This document shows, one piece after another, positions 9,737 to 18,215 of a stretch of 47,681 nucleotides of DNA (its first letter is position 1; every line of letters starts with the position of its first letter). Both the position numbers and the translations under genes were made by a program. The stretch comes from Cohaesibacter sp. (GTDB taxonomy: Bacteria; Pseudomonadota; Alphaproteobacteria; Rhizobiales; Cohaesibacteraceae), in assembly GCA_025800145.1 (NCBI GenBank), contig JAOXSH010000052.1, positions 1 through 47,681 of the forward strand, in the 5' to 3' direction. The notes beneath the pieces were generated by a model. That model worked only from the letters and a program-made list of their open reading frames with translations, was not told where the DNA came from and did no database searches.

Positions 9737-9750
9737 GGTCGTAGTCTCCT
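9734..9750 (-). promoter_or_regulatory. infC ribosome binding site and ATT start
   Basis: On the minus strand an in-frame TAG overlaps AGGAG, followed by nine nucleotides (ACTACGACC) and ATT CGC CGT CCG. This is the only start arrangement that keeps the conserved IF-3 N-terminus. It is a probable autoregulatory start. Confidence 0.85.
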
Positions 9751-9927
9751 AAATGGTTATCGAAATCGGTTCGCTGCATAACATATGCCTTAGAGGAGGC
9801 CTGCTTGCAAGTCTTTCTCGCCTTTAGATAGGCCGCAAGCCTTGAGAAATCCTTGCTCTGTCCATAAGTGAGGCTCTTTTTCCCCTCTCCTTTGTAAAAA
9901 TACGCAAATCACAAGCACCCGATAAGA

Positions 9928-9950
9928 GACTTTTTAAATCAGGCACTAAG
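9928..9950. repeat. Relic arm of palindromic repeat family B
   Basis: GACTTTTTAAATCAGGC followed by ACTAAG matches the outer right arm of the complete family B element at 43202-43339 with one extra T. It lies just past the glycosyltransferase stop. No matching stem or left arm is present. Confidence 0.55.
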
Positions 9951-9953
9951 AGA

Positions 9954-11162
9954 TCAAGAGACAGGAAATTGACGATCTTGCGGCAAAAGGCTGTTATAGA
10001 CACAGAGTGTCTGCTGCCCCATCGATTGTAAAGAAAAGCTTTGCTGCACATGCTGTCTTGCGGCTTTGGCTTCTTTTCCCGTCTTGTTGCTTCCTTTGGA
10101 TAGATGGTGCGCAATGGCCTCTTGCCATGCTTGCTCACTCTTATGGGCAAGGCTTTGGCCCGGCCAATCGGGCACGGCATCGGCATTGGAATTGGGCGCG
10201 GCAACCACTTCTGGCTGTGCGCCCAAATCCCCCACCAGCACCGGGGTTTGCATGGCCAGACTTTCTGCTGCGGAGCGGCCAAAGGTTTCAGCCTCTTGCG
10301 AAGGCACCAGGACCAAATCAGACAGGGCATAGGCCGCAGGCATATCGGCACAATGGCCGACGCGCTTTACCCTGTCTTGCAAATCATGCTCCTTGATCAG
10401 GCTGTCCAGCTCTTCGACATAGGTTTGCCGGCCCTGATCATCGCCAATCATTGCCATTTGAAAGGCAAGGCCCTGTTTGGCCAGCGCCCCCAAAATAGGC
10501 AAGATAAAGCTTTGCCCTTTCCAGCGGGTAAGACGCGAGGGCAACAGCAAGATGGGGCGTTCATCCAGTCCCCATGTCTCGCGCAAAGCTTCTGTTTGCT
10601 GATCCGTCACTTTTTCCGGATCAAAGAGTGCGAGATCTACCCCCCGGTAAATCACCCGCAAGTGGTCTTTGGCAGGCGGGTTGCGCATGGCCACCAGATC
10701 CCGCGTATAGGCCGAATTGGCAATCACCACATCGCCTTTGGCCATCACCGAATTGTAAAAGGCTTTGATGCGGCCCTTTTGGCTATAGGCCCCGTGATAG
10801 GTGGTGACAAAAGGCACCCCCAGCCGTCTTGCCGCCAGATAGGCAGACCAAGCTGGCGCACGGGAGCGGGCATGGACCAGATCCACGTCATGGGTGCGGA
10901 TCATATCCTCCAATTGGCGCGCATGGCTGATCAGGATTTTGAAAGGATTTTTGGTGCGGCCTGCAAAGTCGAGCTGTTTTCCGCCCAAATCCTGCAATTG
11001 TTTGCTCAATCTGCCCGGCTCTGATGCCACCAATGCCTTGCCGCCCGCCTCTATAATCGTCTTGGCTATATCCACTGTTCCGCGTTCCACACCACCGGAA
11101 TCGAGCCAGGGAATAACTTGCAATATGATCGGGGCGTTTTTCATGCTAGGACGTAGACTCAT
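9954..11162 (-). CDS. Glycosyltransferase family 4 (GT-B fold)
   Basis: A 402-residue sugar transferase probably working on cell-surface polysaccharide or LPS. The N-terminal half starts with IILQVIPWLDSGGVERGTVD, the acceptor-side Rossmann fold of GT4 enzymes. The C-terminal nucleotide-sugar domain has LLLPSRLTRWKGQSFILPIL, MIGDDQGRQTYVEEL and the E-x7-E motif ETFGRSAAE (within SQEAETFGRSAAESLAM). The sugar donor and acceptor cannot be told from sequence. A second in-frame ATG six codons downstream (MKNAPIIL) is an equally good start, since neither has a clear Shine-Dalgarno. It is divergent from the ABHD10-like hydrolase and no other polysaccharide gene is adjacent. Confidence 0.9.
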   Translation of the reverse strand: MSLRPSMKNAPIILQVIPWLDSGGVERGTVDIAKTIIEAGGKALVASEPGRLSKQLQDLGGKQLDFAGRTKNPFKILISHARQLEDMIRTHDVDLVHARSRAPAWSAYLAARRLGVPFVTTYHGAYSQKGRIKAFYNSVMAKGDVVIANSAYTRDLVAMRNPPAKDHLRVIYRGVDLALFDPEKVTDQQTEALRETWGLDERPILLLPSRLTRWKGQSFILPILGALAKQGLAFQMAMIGDDQGRQTYVEELDSLIKEHDLQDRVKRVGHCADMPAAYALSDLVLVPSQEAETFGRSAAESLAMQTPVLVGDLGAQPEVVAAPNSNADAVPDWPGQSLAHKSEQAWQEAIAHHLSKGSNKTGKEAKAARQHVQQSFSLQSMGQQTLCVYNSLLPQDRQFPVS

Positions 11163-11241
11163 AAATGTGATGCATTTGGTAGATGGGCGCGACTCACTTA
11201 AAAGTCACGCACCAGAATTGGGACATGACGGAGACATAGCA

Positions 11242-12009
11242 ATGACTGCCATCGAGATGCAAATGCTTCATGTGGACGGACGCGAGATCCGCTTTCATCA
11301 TCGCCCTGCAAAGAACGGTGCTTGTGGTGTCTTTTGGATGGGGGGCTATAAGTCTGATATGGAAGGCTCCAAAATTCTGGCATTGGATGCATGGGCACAG
11401 ACAAACGGTCACGGATGTATGCGCTATGATTATTCCGGTCATGGGGTGTCTGGCGGGGCTTTTACCGATGGCACCATTTCCAAATGGCTGACCGAGAGCC
11501 TTGCCATGTTTGACCAGACAGAGGGCGATCAGATTGTGATTGGCTCTTCTATGGGGGGGTGGCTGGCCCTGCTTTTAACTGTGGCTCATATCAAAGCAGT
11601 GGGGCTGGATAAGAGCCGCATCAAGGGGCTGGTTCTGATTGCCCCGGCCATTGATATGACCAAGGACTTGATGTGGGAGAAATTCTCCGATGATATCCGC
11701 GCTGGCATGATCAAAACCGGCCTTTATGAGCAGCCCAGTGACTATGGAGAGCCTTATCAGATTACCCTTGATCTGATTGAAGATGGCAAACAGCATCTGT
11801 TTGGTGATGCCATGATCGAGACCGGCTGTCCGGTTCACATCCTGCAAGGCGTGTTGGATGATGCCGTGCCATGGCAGATGGCCGTTGATCTGGTCTCGTG
11901 CCTTGCCAGAGATGATGTGCGCCTCACCCTCATCAAAGACGGCGACCACCGCCTGTCCCGCGATGAAGATCTGGCACGGCTCCTTCAGGTGGTTGAAGAG
12001 ATGATTTAA
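11242..12009 (+). CDS. Alpha/beta hydrolase, ABHD10-like
   Basis: Serine hydrolase of 255 residues, similar to the alphaproteobacterial relatives of mitochondrial ABHD10 (a thioesterase/acyl-glucuronide esterase). GGAG at 11230-11233 lies 8 nt before the chosen ATG; a longer open frame upstream overlaps the divergent gene and is not coding-like. Recognisable pieces: VFWMGGYKSDMEGSK (oxyanion strand), CMRYDYSGHGVSGG, the nucleophile elbow GSSMGGW, the acid in QGVLDDAVPW, and the histidine in DGDHRLS. No signal peptide, so cytoplasmic. The physiological ester is unknown. Its stop overlaps the convergent psd stop by 4 bp. Confidence 0.88.
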   Translation: MTAIEMQMLHVDGREIRFHHRPAKNGACGVFWMGGYKSDMEGSKILALDAWAQTNGHGCMRYDYSGHGVSGGAFTDGTISKWLTESLAMFDQTEGDQIVIGSSMGGWLALLLTVAHIKAVGLDKSRIKGLVLIAPAIDMTKDLMWEKFSDDIRAGMIKTGLYEQPSDYGEPYQITLDLIEDGKQHLFGDAMIETGCPVHILQGVLDDAVPWQMAVDLVSCLARDDVRLTLIKDGDHRLSRDEDLARLLQVVEEMI

Positions 12010-12902
12010 GCGGTTACGCTTGCCAATTCTTCGCCGACCTTGATCAGGGTTTCCTTGCCTTCAGCGCTATTGGCGATGAGGTCGGTGCTGAACTGGATTT
12101 TGCCCGGCTCGAAAACAAGGACGGTGGTGGAGCCGCCGAATTTGAAATAGCCTTTTTCGTCCATTGCCTTGACCGGTCCGCAGGTTTTGGTGTTGACGAT
12201 TGCGCCAACGCCAAACGCGCCGACTTCGACAAAGGCTATGGTTCCAGCTTTTTCTGTCTCAATCAGGGTCAGGCTTCTTTTATTTTCGCCAAAGACATCT
12301 GGCCCTGCGCCCAAGGCGATTGGATTAACCGAATGCAAGGCGCCGTCAATATCCAGACTGTGGGTGATGAGGCCATCGCATGGAAAATGATAACGGTGAT
12401 AATCTGCCGGGCAGAGGCGGACAATGGCCAGCGCGCCACCGACAAAGCGCTCATGCAGGCCGGGCAACATTTTTTCGATGGAAAAAGGATAGCCCTTGAT
12501 GGGGGCAAAGTCTGTGCCGTCCAATTTTGGAAAAACCAGCACGCGGCCATCGGCAGGGCTTAGAATGAGAGTGGGATCCGTTTTGAACGGGCGGGCCTGT
12601 GGCTTTAAATGGCGGATAAAAAAGTCATTGAAGCTTTGATAGCTGTCTTTGGGTGCGGCAAATTCGCTCTCGTCAATGTCCAGCTCCTTGATGGTTGGAT
12701 CAATTTTGCCTTTGGAGAGCGGCGAATCATAATAAGCGCCCATGATTTTGCTGATGAGGGCAGAACGAAAGAGGCATTTTTCAATCAGCGATGAGCCTGC
12801 ATCCTGATAGGCCCAACGGATCCATTTTTCCCCCAGCACCTTTTCTTCAAATTCCTCGCCGCTTTGACGATCAATGATGCGAATGGGCTGGTTATGGGCC
12901 AT
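12006..12902 (-). CDS. psd: Phosphatidylserine decarboxylase (PSD2-like)
   Basis: Makes phosphatidylethanolamine from phosphatidylserine at the membrane. The 298-residue proenzyme self-cleaves before a serine that becomes the pyruvoyl group; here the site is GGST with Ser258 (KFGGSTTVLVF), the GGST variant of longer type II enzymes rather than the LGST of Escherichia coli. Other motifs are FNDFFIRHLK, LSPADGRVLVF with the catalytic aspartate, and LCPADYHRYHFPCDG with conserved histidines. The length is shorter than eukaryotic PSD2 because it lacks C2 and EF-hand parts. pssA is not adjacent. It converges with the hydrolase gene. Confidence 0.93.
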   Translation of the reverse strand: MAHNQPIRIIDRQSGEEFEEKVLGEKWIRWAYQDAGSSLIEKCLFRSALISKIMGAYYDSPLSKGKIDPTIKELDIDESEFAAPKDSYQSFNDFFIRHLKPQARPFKTDPTLILSPADGRVLVFPKLDGTDFAPIKGYPFSIEKMLPGLHERFVGGALAIVRLCPADYHRYHFPCDGLITHSLDIDGALHSVNPIALGAGPDVFGENKRSLTLIETEKAGTIAFVEVGAFGVGAIVNTKTCGPVKAMDEKGYFKFGGSTTVLVFEPGKIQFSTDLIANSAEGKETLIKVGEELASVTA

Positions 12903-13015
12903 GGCCGGTCTTTCTCTTTGCTCTTCTATGGACGAATCAGCGCAGATAGGTTCTTAGTCTGCGCCGGATTTTGCGATCACACAGCCATAGAATGCAGATA
13001 AGAACAAGCTTTGTC

Positions 13016-13405
13016 TTACTCGATTGTGTTCAGACCCAATTGCTTTTGTAATTTTTTGGTCAATTTGCGGCTGATGATCTGATGAGCAGATTTGATATGT
13101 GCCCTGATTTCGTCATCCGTCATGGCATCACTATGTTCCAGTTGCACCCATTTGGCGCGGGCCAAATAGGGGGCGGGAATGATGTCGGGTTGCTCGGGCA
13201 GAATTTCATAGGCCAGATCTGAGACTTTGAAGCTGATTTTGATGGAGGCCTGCCCTGTTTGTGCCTCGCTCTTTTCTTTGCCCCAATTGGAGCAAATGGC
13301 AAAGATTTTGCCGCCCACTTTCCAGACTGACGCATTGCCCCATTGAACGACATGGGTGGTGGCAGCAAGACTGGCACAATAGTCATCAAATTCATCACGG
13401 GTCAT
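13016..13405 (-). CDS. MmcQ/YjbR family protein
   Basis: A 129-residue protein of the YjbR (CyaY-like fold) family, often described as DNA-binding-like but with no settled function. It starts MTRDEFDDYCASLAAT and shows the family's WGNASVWKVGGKIFAIC and the C-terminal APYLARAKWVQLE plus IKSAHQIISRKLTKKLQKQL. It is transcribed in the same direction as the downstream psd and lies just after the histidine kinase gene (25 nt). No further role can be inferred. Confidence 0.85.
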   Translation of the reverse strand: MTRDEFDDYCASLAATTHVVQWGNASVWKVGGKIFAICSNWGKEKSEAQTGQASIKISFKVSDLAYEILPEQPDIIPAPYLARAKWVQLEHSDAMTDDEIRAHIKSAHQIISRKLTKKLQKQLGLNTIE

Positions 13406-13429
13406 TGCGCATCCCTTGTCTTTCCTGCT

Positions 13430-14995
13430 TTATGAATGATCCGGGGCGGGCAGGCAGATCTGAAAATGGGCACCGGGATTTCTCTCCAGCAAGGTGATGG
13501 TGCCGCCATGAGCCTGCACCAATTCTGCCGAAATGGCCAAGCCCAAACCCGTTCCGCCTTTTCTCAAAGACCCTTGAAAGGCCTTGAAAAGAGCGGCTTT
13601 GGCCTGTTCGGGGACACCGGGTCCTGTGTCAGAAATGACAATATCGGTTTGGGATCCCATTTCTTCGGCAAAAATTTCCAACCGGCAGATCAGGCTCTCA
13701 CTGCCATCGGTTTCGCTGCCCATGACTTGCACCGAATTGCGGCAAAGATTGAGCAAAATACGGAATAATTGTCCTGGATCGGCATAGACTTCCAGATCTT
13801 TGGGCACGGTATTGGAAAAGACGATTTCGCTTTTCCCTGACAGATCAAGAAATTCCGCCACTTCATCAGCCACTTTGTGCAAATTGAGCAGGCGCTTTTC
13901 CGGCGGCTCTTCCTGAGCCTTGCCATAAGACATAACCGCGCGAGAATAATCGACCGCCCGATCCAGCGCCCCCATAATTTTAGGCACAACGCGCTGAACG
14001 GTTGGGTCTTCCAACATGCTCAAGCGATCCGAGAAAAGCTGGGCTGAGGCCAGAATGTTGCGCAAATCATGATTGATCTTGGAGACGGCCAGCCCCAAAT
14101 CCGCCAGCCTTTTTTGCTTGCTGAGGGTTTTTGCCAGCGCCAGTTCCATACTGGCCAATTGCTGCTCGGTCATGCCGATTTCATCCTGACGGCTGGAGGG
14201 GGTGATGACGGCCTGTATATCATCCGGGCTTTGGGCAAATTGCACCATATTGTTGGACAATCTGAGGATGGGACGGATCAGCAAGCGGCGCAGGGACAGA
14301 TAGACCAAAGTGGCGGTGATCACAGAAATAACAAGCGATAACAACAAGATATTGATGGCAAACTGGAACATATCCTGCCGCAGCGGCGTTTCGTCAAAAA
14401 CCAGTTCGATGATGCCCTTATTGGTGCTGGACTGGCCACTGATGCGAATGGTGCGCCCTTCCCCCCAGATAAGCGTATCAAAGGCGGCAAAGATCGACTG
14501 AACCGGCGTCATGGCGCGGATATCATCATTGCGGCGGATTTCGCCGGGCATGTCGATCATGGCAAGAAGCTGGCGCTGGCCTTCTTTGCGCAAAGCCAAA
14601 GTCTGGACATTGAGGCGTTCAAGCAAGATATCTTCGAACATGTCATTGGCCGCATCGGGGGAGCCTTGGGTATAGGCAAGGGTAGCAATTTCGGCCAATT
14701 CCAGTTTTCTCGACATCCAATCAACCCGAAATTTGGAGATTGAGGGAACGAAGATCAAAACTTCACTCAACATGACAAACAAAATTGTCAGAAACAGCAA
14801 TTTGGACGACAAGCTGAAGCCCTTGACCTTCAAGGCTTCCTTGTCAGGTTGCAGAGGTAAGACCTGTCCATTGCCATTGCTAATCTCATTACCAATTTCT
14901 GGCATTTCCTGAAGCATATTTGCATGTGACGCTTTTGCCTTTTGTGGTTCCATGCCCATTCTTTTCGTTCCTGATTTCCAAAATCGGCGAAGCAA
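13430..14995 (-). CDS. Membrane sensor histidine kinase
   Basis: Two-component sensor of 521 residues. After a roughly 60-residue N-terminal cytoplasmic tail comes a membrane segment (LLFLTILFVMLSEVLIFV), a short periplasmic domain of about 130 residues, and a second segment (INILLLSLVISVITATLVYL). A HAMP-like region follows, then the dimerisation helix with the phosphoacceptor histidine in KINHDLRNILASAQ, which resembles the HisKA-like H-box of alphaproteobacterial kinases. The ATPase domain has N-box NLCRNSVQ, G1 DTGPGVP and G2 GGTGLGLAIS. No response regulator is adjacent, so it is an orphan. The internal start MGMEPQK (codon 12) is also possible. The signal is unknown. Confidence 0.9.
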   Translation of the reverse strand: MLRRFWKSGTKRMGMEPQKAKASHANMLQEMPEIGNEISNGNGQVLPLQPDKEALKVKGFSLSSKLLFLTILFVMLSEVLIFVPSISKFRVDWMSRKLELAEIATLAYTQGSPDAANDMFEDILLERLNVQTLALRKEGQRQLLAMIDMPGEIRRNDDIRAMTPVQSIFAAFDTLIWGEGRTIRISGQSSTNKGIIELVFDETPLRQDMFQFAINILLLSLVISVITATLVYLSLRRLLIRPILRLSNNMVQFAQSPDDIQAVITPSSRQDEIGMTEQQLASMELALAKTLSKQKRLADLGLAVSKINHDLRNILASAQLFSDRLSMLEDPTVQRVVPKIMGALDRAVDYSRAVMSYGKAQEEPPEKRLLNLHKVADEVAEFLDLSGKSEIVFSNTVPKDLEVYADPGQLFRILLNLCRNSVQVMGSETDGSESLICRLEIFAEEMGSQTDIVISDTGPGVPEQAKAALFKAFQGSLRKGGTGLGLAISAELVQAHGGTITLLERNPGAHFQICLPAPDHS

Positions 14996-15022
14996 CGACA
15001 GACCTTCACCCCAAAGGACTCA

Positions 15023-15046
15023 GAGCCTGATTTAAAATCCCGAGCC
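15023..15046. repeat. Relic arm of palindromic repeat family B
   Basis: GAGCCTGATTTAAAATCCCGAGCC resembles the left end of the copy at 45217 (GAGCCTGATTTAAAAGTCCTGAGCC). It sits in the divergent region between the kinase and HAD genes. Confidence 0.55.
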
Positions 15047-15163
15047 TAGGCCCATATCTTCCATCTGTATCATTGTTCTATAATACTAGGCAAAGCAATA
15101 CGGATCCGTCATAGTATGGACTGATGATACCCTCTCCTTTTTGTCATCGGGCAAGGAGCCTGC

Positions 15164-15895
15164 ATGTCTGCCTCTTTCTTTACGGATCTTGACTTTCGCC
15201 CTTTTGAGGGCATCGATACTTGGATTTTCGATCTCGACAACACCCTTTATCCTCCCTCAACCAATCTGTTCAAACAGATGAATGAGAAAATGAGTGATTA
15301 TGTGGCAAAGCTGCTGGATATACCCCAATCAGAGGCAACCAATTTACGCGAAAGCTATTACAAAGAGCATGGCACCACCTTGCGCGGCCTGATGATTGAG
15401 CATGGCATTCATGCTGATGAGTTTCTCGAATATGTCCATAATATCGACCATAACTGGGTGAAGGCTGACCCGGATCTGGCCAAAGCCATCTGCGCGCTGC
15501 CCGGCAAACGCTATATTTTTACCAATGGTACGCAAAAGCACGCGCTGGCTGTGGCCAAGCGTCTTGGCATTACCGATCATATTGACGATATTTTTGACAT
15601 TGTCTGGGCTGAGCTTGATCCCAAACCCAATCGCGCCCCTTATGAAAAATTGCTGGCTGAGACCGGCCTCAACCCCAAACGCTCTGCCATGTTTGAAGAT
15701 TTGGCCCGCAATTTGAAAGTGCCTCATAATTTGGGCATGAGAACCATTTTGATGGTGCCAGACCACACGCAAGCCGTTTTTGAGGAGAGCTGGCAGGCCA
15801 AAGGCTCAGAAGCGCCGCATGTCCATTATGTCAGTGATGATCTGGCCGCTTTTCTCCATGCTGTTCTGGCTCATCTTGGTATCGATCCAACATAA
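15164..15895 (+). CDS. HAD-family pyrimidine 5'-nucleotidase
   Basis: A 243-residue HAD phosphatase of the SDT1/pyrimidine 5'-nucleotidase type. The catalytic motif is FDLDNTLYPP (nucleophile Asp23, acid Asp25). Motif II is in YIFTNGTQKHA, motif III is the lysine in AELDPKPNRAPYEKLL, and motif IV is AMFEDLARNLKVPHNLGM. This arrangement, including the LYPPSTNLF extension, is seen in yeast SDT1 and many alphaproteobacterial homologues. It would remove phosphate from UMP/CMP or related nucleotides in the cytoplasm. It stands alone; its AGGAG-like ribosome binding site (AAGGAGCC) is a few nt before the ATG. Confidence 0.92.
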   Translation: MSASFFTDLDFRPFEGIDTWIFDLDNTLYPPSTNLFKQMNEKMSDYVAKLLDIPQSEATNLRESYYKEHGTTLRGLMIEHGIHADEFLEYVHNIDHNWVKADPDLAKAICALPGKRYIFTNGTQKHALAVAKRLGITDHIDDIFDIVWAELDPKPNRAPYEKLLAETGLNPKRSAMFEDLARNLKVPHNLGMRTILMVPDHTQAVFEESWQAKGSEAPHVHYVSDDLAAFLHAVLAHLGIDPT

Positions 15896-16213
15896 CAGGG
15901 ATCCTATATAACGGGCATTTGGTATCAGACTATAAGATCTGTTAAGGATCACATATGAACGATTTACGTAATATGCCATTGAAAGCTTGTCATGCTTGGG
16001 GCAAGGTAGCGCCAGCCGAGATATAGATCTTGATTTTGACCATATAGGAATGAAAAGGCGTAGTGGTTTTCGCGTTCTATTTTCGATAGAGAAATGAGAG
16101 GGGAAGTGCCTATGAGACAGAAGGCCCCCCTTGCGGCTCTTGAGCGCTTGCGTTAGCCATAGCGTACCATTTTCTCTTATATGATCGCCCTTTTGTTCTT
16201 GAAGGAGACTTTG
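15896..16213. other. 318-bp intergenic region with small ORF candidates
   Basis: Between the HAD and enoyl-CoA hydratase genes. It contains a 23-codon ORF at 15955-16026 with a good ribosome binding site and a 14-20 codon ORF near 16093-16155 preceded by GAGGGGAAG. No known RNA, terminator with a clean T run or repeat copy was recognised. Confidence 0.5.
15955..16026 (+). CDS. Possible 23-residue small ORF
   Basis: ATG at 15955 preceded by AAGGA with 6-nt spacing, encoding MNDLRNMPLKACHAWGKVAP plus three residues and ending in TAG. The spacing and start are good, but length alone cannot separate this from chance. The peptide is not hydrophobic and no homologue is known to me. It may be a leader peptide or nothing. 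Confidence 0.25.
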   Translation: MNDLRNMPLKACHAWGKVAPAEI

Positions 16214-16987
16214 ATGGCCTATGAACATATTTTGACCGAAATCCGTGATGGTGTTGGCCTGATCACCTTGAACCGCCCCAAAGCCCTCAATGCCCTTTGT
16301 TCTGAGTTGATTGCAGAGGTCTCTCAAGCTTTGGATGGCTATGAGCAGGACGAGAAAATCGGGGCTGTAGTCATTACCGGGTCAGAAAAAGCTTTTGCTG
16401 CCGGAGCTGATATTAAGGAGATGTCCTCGATGAGCTATATGGAAGCTTATCTTGGTGACTTCATCACACCATGGGATCGTGTGTCACAGAACCGCAAACC
16501 CGTTATTGCTGCCGTTGCCGGTTATGCGCTTGGTGGTGGTTGCGAGCTGGCCATGATGTGTGATTTCATTCTGGCGGCGGATACAGCAAAATTCGGCCAG
16601 CCAGAAATTACTCTGGGTGTGATGCCCGGCGCAGGTGGATCGCAACGCTTGACCCGTTTTGTCGGCAAATCCAAGGCAATGGATATGTGCCTGACAGGGC
16701 GGATGATGGATGCAGAAGAGGCCGAGCGCTGCGGTCTGGTGTCTCGCATTGTGCCTGCTGATCATCTGGTGGAAGAAGCGGTTAAGACAGCTCAGAAAAT
16801 TGCCTCTTTCTCTTTGCCCATTGTCATGATGACCAAAGAAAGCGTCAATCGCTCTTATGAGACCACGCTCAATGAAGGCCTGAAATTTGAGCGCCGCCTG
16901 TTCCATTCCATGTTTGCCACGCAAGATCAAAAGGAAGGCATGGCGGCCTTTGTCGACAAACGCAAACCGCAATTCAAGAATAAATAA
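16214..16987 (+). CDS. Enoyl-CoA hydratase (crotonase family)
   Basis: Hydrates trans-2-enoyl-CoA in fatty-acid or amino-acid degradation. The 257-residue protein starts at ATG 16214 with AAGGAG 6 nt upstream. Conserved parts: [16 protein letters not shown], the oxyanion-hole loop [11 protein letters not shown], and both catalytic glutamates, one in [11 protein letters not shown] and one in [16 protein letters not shown]. All are as in the short-chain mitochondrial-type ECHS1 group. The C-terminus ends [14 protein letters not shown], usual for the family. It is a single gene closed by a terminator at 17031; a family A repeat relic begins immediately at its stop codon. Confidence 0.95.
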   Translation: MAYEHILTEIRDGVGLITLNRPKALNALCSELIAEVSQALDGYEQDEKIGAVVITGSEKAFAAGADIKEMSSMSYMEAYLGDFITPWDRVSQNRKPVIAAVAGYALGGGCELAMMCDFILAADTAKFGQPEITLGVMPGAGGSQRLTRFVGKSKAMDMCLTGRMMDAEEAERCGLVSRIVPADHLVEEAVKTAQKIASFSLPIVMMTKESVNRSYETTLNEGLKFERRLFHSMFATQDQKEGMAAFVDKRKPQFKNK

Positions 16988-17022
16988 TACCAACGGCATG
17001 AAAGATTACCCCATATGATCAA
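16988..17022 (+). repeat. Degenerate arm of palindromic repeat family A
   Basis: Starting on the base after the enoyl-CoA hydratase TAA, TACCAACGGCATGAAAGATT matches the complete family A arm (TACCAACGGCATAAAAGATT) with one change; the next bases are more diverged. No right arm is present. Confidence 0.7.
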
Positions 17023-17030
17023 GACTTGGA

Positions 17031-17058
17031 AAGCGCCGGATGCATTCGGCGCTTTTTT
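17031..17058 (+). terminator. Intrinsic terminator of the enoyl-CoA hydratase gene
   Basis: Stem AGCGCCG (17032-17038) / CGGCGCT (17047-17053) followed by a T run to 17058. Confidence 0.9.
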
Positions 17059-17085
17059 GTTTGACGCTGGCGCTGACATAATCAG

Positions 17086-17114
17086 TTGACGCCTCTCTTT
17101 GGCTGGACTATAAG
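17086..17114 (+). promoter_or_regulatory. Housekeeping promoter of rpsT
   Basis: TTGACG (17086-17091), 17-nt spacer, TATAAG (17109-17114). This matches the vegetative sigma consensus and has the same -10 as the rpmH promoter in this window. Transcription would start about 170 nt before the rpsT ATG. Confidence 0.75.
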
Positions 17115-17293
17115 CACGCCCTGATGGCGGCCTTGATGTGCCGCCTTTTGTTGTCGATATTATTGTCGACTTATGTGAGACCCGGCAAAGGCGCCAACTG
17201 GATAAGCCCTTTGCGTGGATACTGCTCGTCCTTCTGGCCCAATCGGAGATTGTGCTGTTGCGATGCAGCGGACAGATATAAGGAACAGGCTTC

Positions 17294-17560
17294 ATGGCCA
17301 ATACAACGTCAGCCAAAAAGGCTACCCGTAAAATTGCCCGCAAAACTGCTATCAACAAAGCACGCCGCACCCGTGTTCGTGGTTGCTTGCGTAAAGTAGA
17401 AGAGGCAATTGCAGCTGCTGATCAGGCCGTCGCTCAGGAAGCTTTGCGCGTTGCCCAGTCTGAAATGATGCGCGCCGTTTCAAAAGGTGTGTTCCATAAA
17501 AATACTGCGTCTCGCAAAGTCTCCCGTCTGGCAAAACGCATCAAGGTCCTGTCTGCTTAA
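17294..17560 (+). CDS. rpsT: 30S ribosomal protein S20
   Basis: Primary 16S rRNA-binding protein of the small subunit, 88 residues. It matches S20 throughout: [39 protein letters not shown] and the C-terminal [20 protein letters not shown]. It has its own promoter and a strong terminator, and lies upstream of dnaA as is common in Hyphomicrobiales. A long (about 180 nt) leader leaves room for control by S20 itself, as known in other bacteria, but no specific element was identified. Confidence 0.98.
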   Translation: MANTTSAKKATRKIARKTAINKARRTRVRGCLRKVEEAIAAADQAVAQEALRVAQSEMMRAVSKGVFHKNTASRKVSRLAKRIKVLSA

Positions 17561-17580
17561 GCGTCTTGTAACGGTTTTTC

Positions 17581-17614
17581 AAAAGCCCGGACCTGTTTTG
17601 GCCGGGCTTTTTTT
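17581..17614 (+). terminator. Intrinsic terminator of rpsT
   Basis: Stem AAAGCCCGG (17582-17590) / CCGGGCTTT (17602-17610), then more T residues. It is about 20 nt after the stop. Confidence 0.92.
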
Positions 17615-18215
17615 GTCAGCATTTTCTGGAAATAGACAGCGTGCGTCCGCATTTGCCCTTAATTAAAAAATATCATATATATCAAATAGTTGAATCAAAT
17701 TTTCCTTTAAGTCGATTCTTGAGCTGCGATTCTTTGAAGGTCAATATGTTTGGCCAAAAAAAAAATATGCAGTGAGAGTCTTGTCAATTACGTGATCAAG
17801 GTGTTTGGGGAAGGCTATGAGTCGCAATATGTTAGGGGTGGTCAAGAGAATGGTTAAAAAAGTTTTACGCTTTTGAATGCCGCTCGAATGCAAAGAATCT
17901 GGCCTTGGGCGTGTTGCGTGAAGGGGTAAGGCTGTGTATTGTCAAACCACTGTAAAGACAAGGAAGAGAGGCGAAAAAGACTTCAAAGTTCAAGAGTTGA
18001 ACTTGATGATTTTTTCTTGATATTCCTTGTGGATTTCGCTCGATGATGCATGATTTTTTCAGCGCGTCGAAAAGTGAAACAAGCGAAATCTTCACTTTGC
18101 CGCAAGGCAGACAGTATTTGCAGGCATATCCCATATGGTTTGTGTTCTGCTCATGGCAAAAGATGGTCTTTAGTAAAAACAACGATGCTGTGAGGCATCT
18201 GTTGTGAGGGATTTT
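17615..18215. other. AT-rich intergenic region between rpsT and the rhodanese gene
   Basis: About 600 bp with no convincing gene. An AT-rich block runs from about 17660 to 17720, with a run of ten A residues near 17757-17766. I looked for DnaA boxes (TTATNCACA) on both strands; the nearest are AAATCCACA (minus strand, near 18030) and CAATACACA (minus strand, near 17935), each with two mismatches, so an origin is not supported. An open frame at 17865-18182 (minus) shows no recognisable protein features. Confidence 0.5.

Noticed and set aside
10894..11241. N-terminal extension of the ABHD10-like hydrolase
   Set aside because: It overlaps the divergent glycosyltransferase gene; the ATG at 11242 has a proper ribosome binding site and gives the family length.
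17865..18182. 105-codon frame on the minus strand upstream of the rhodanese gene
   Set aside because: No ribosome binding site, no recognisable domain and unusual composition; it is probably chance in an AT-rich region.
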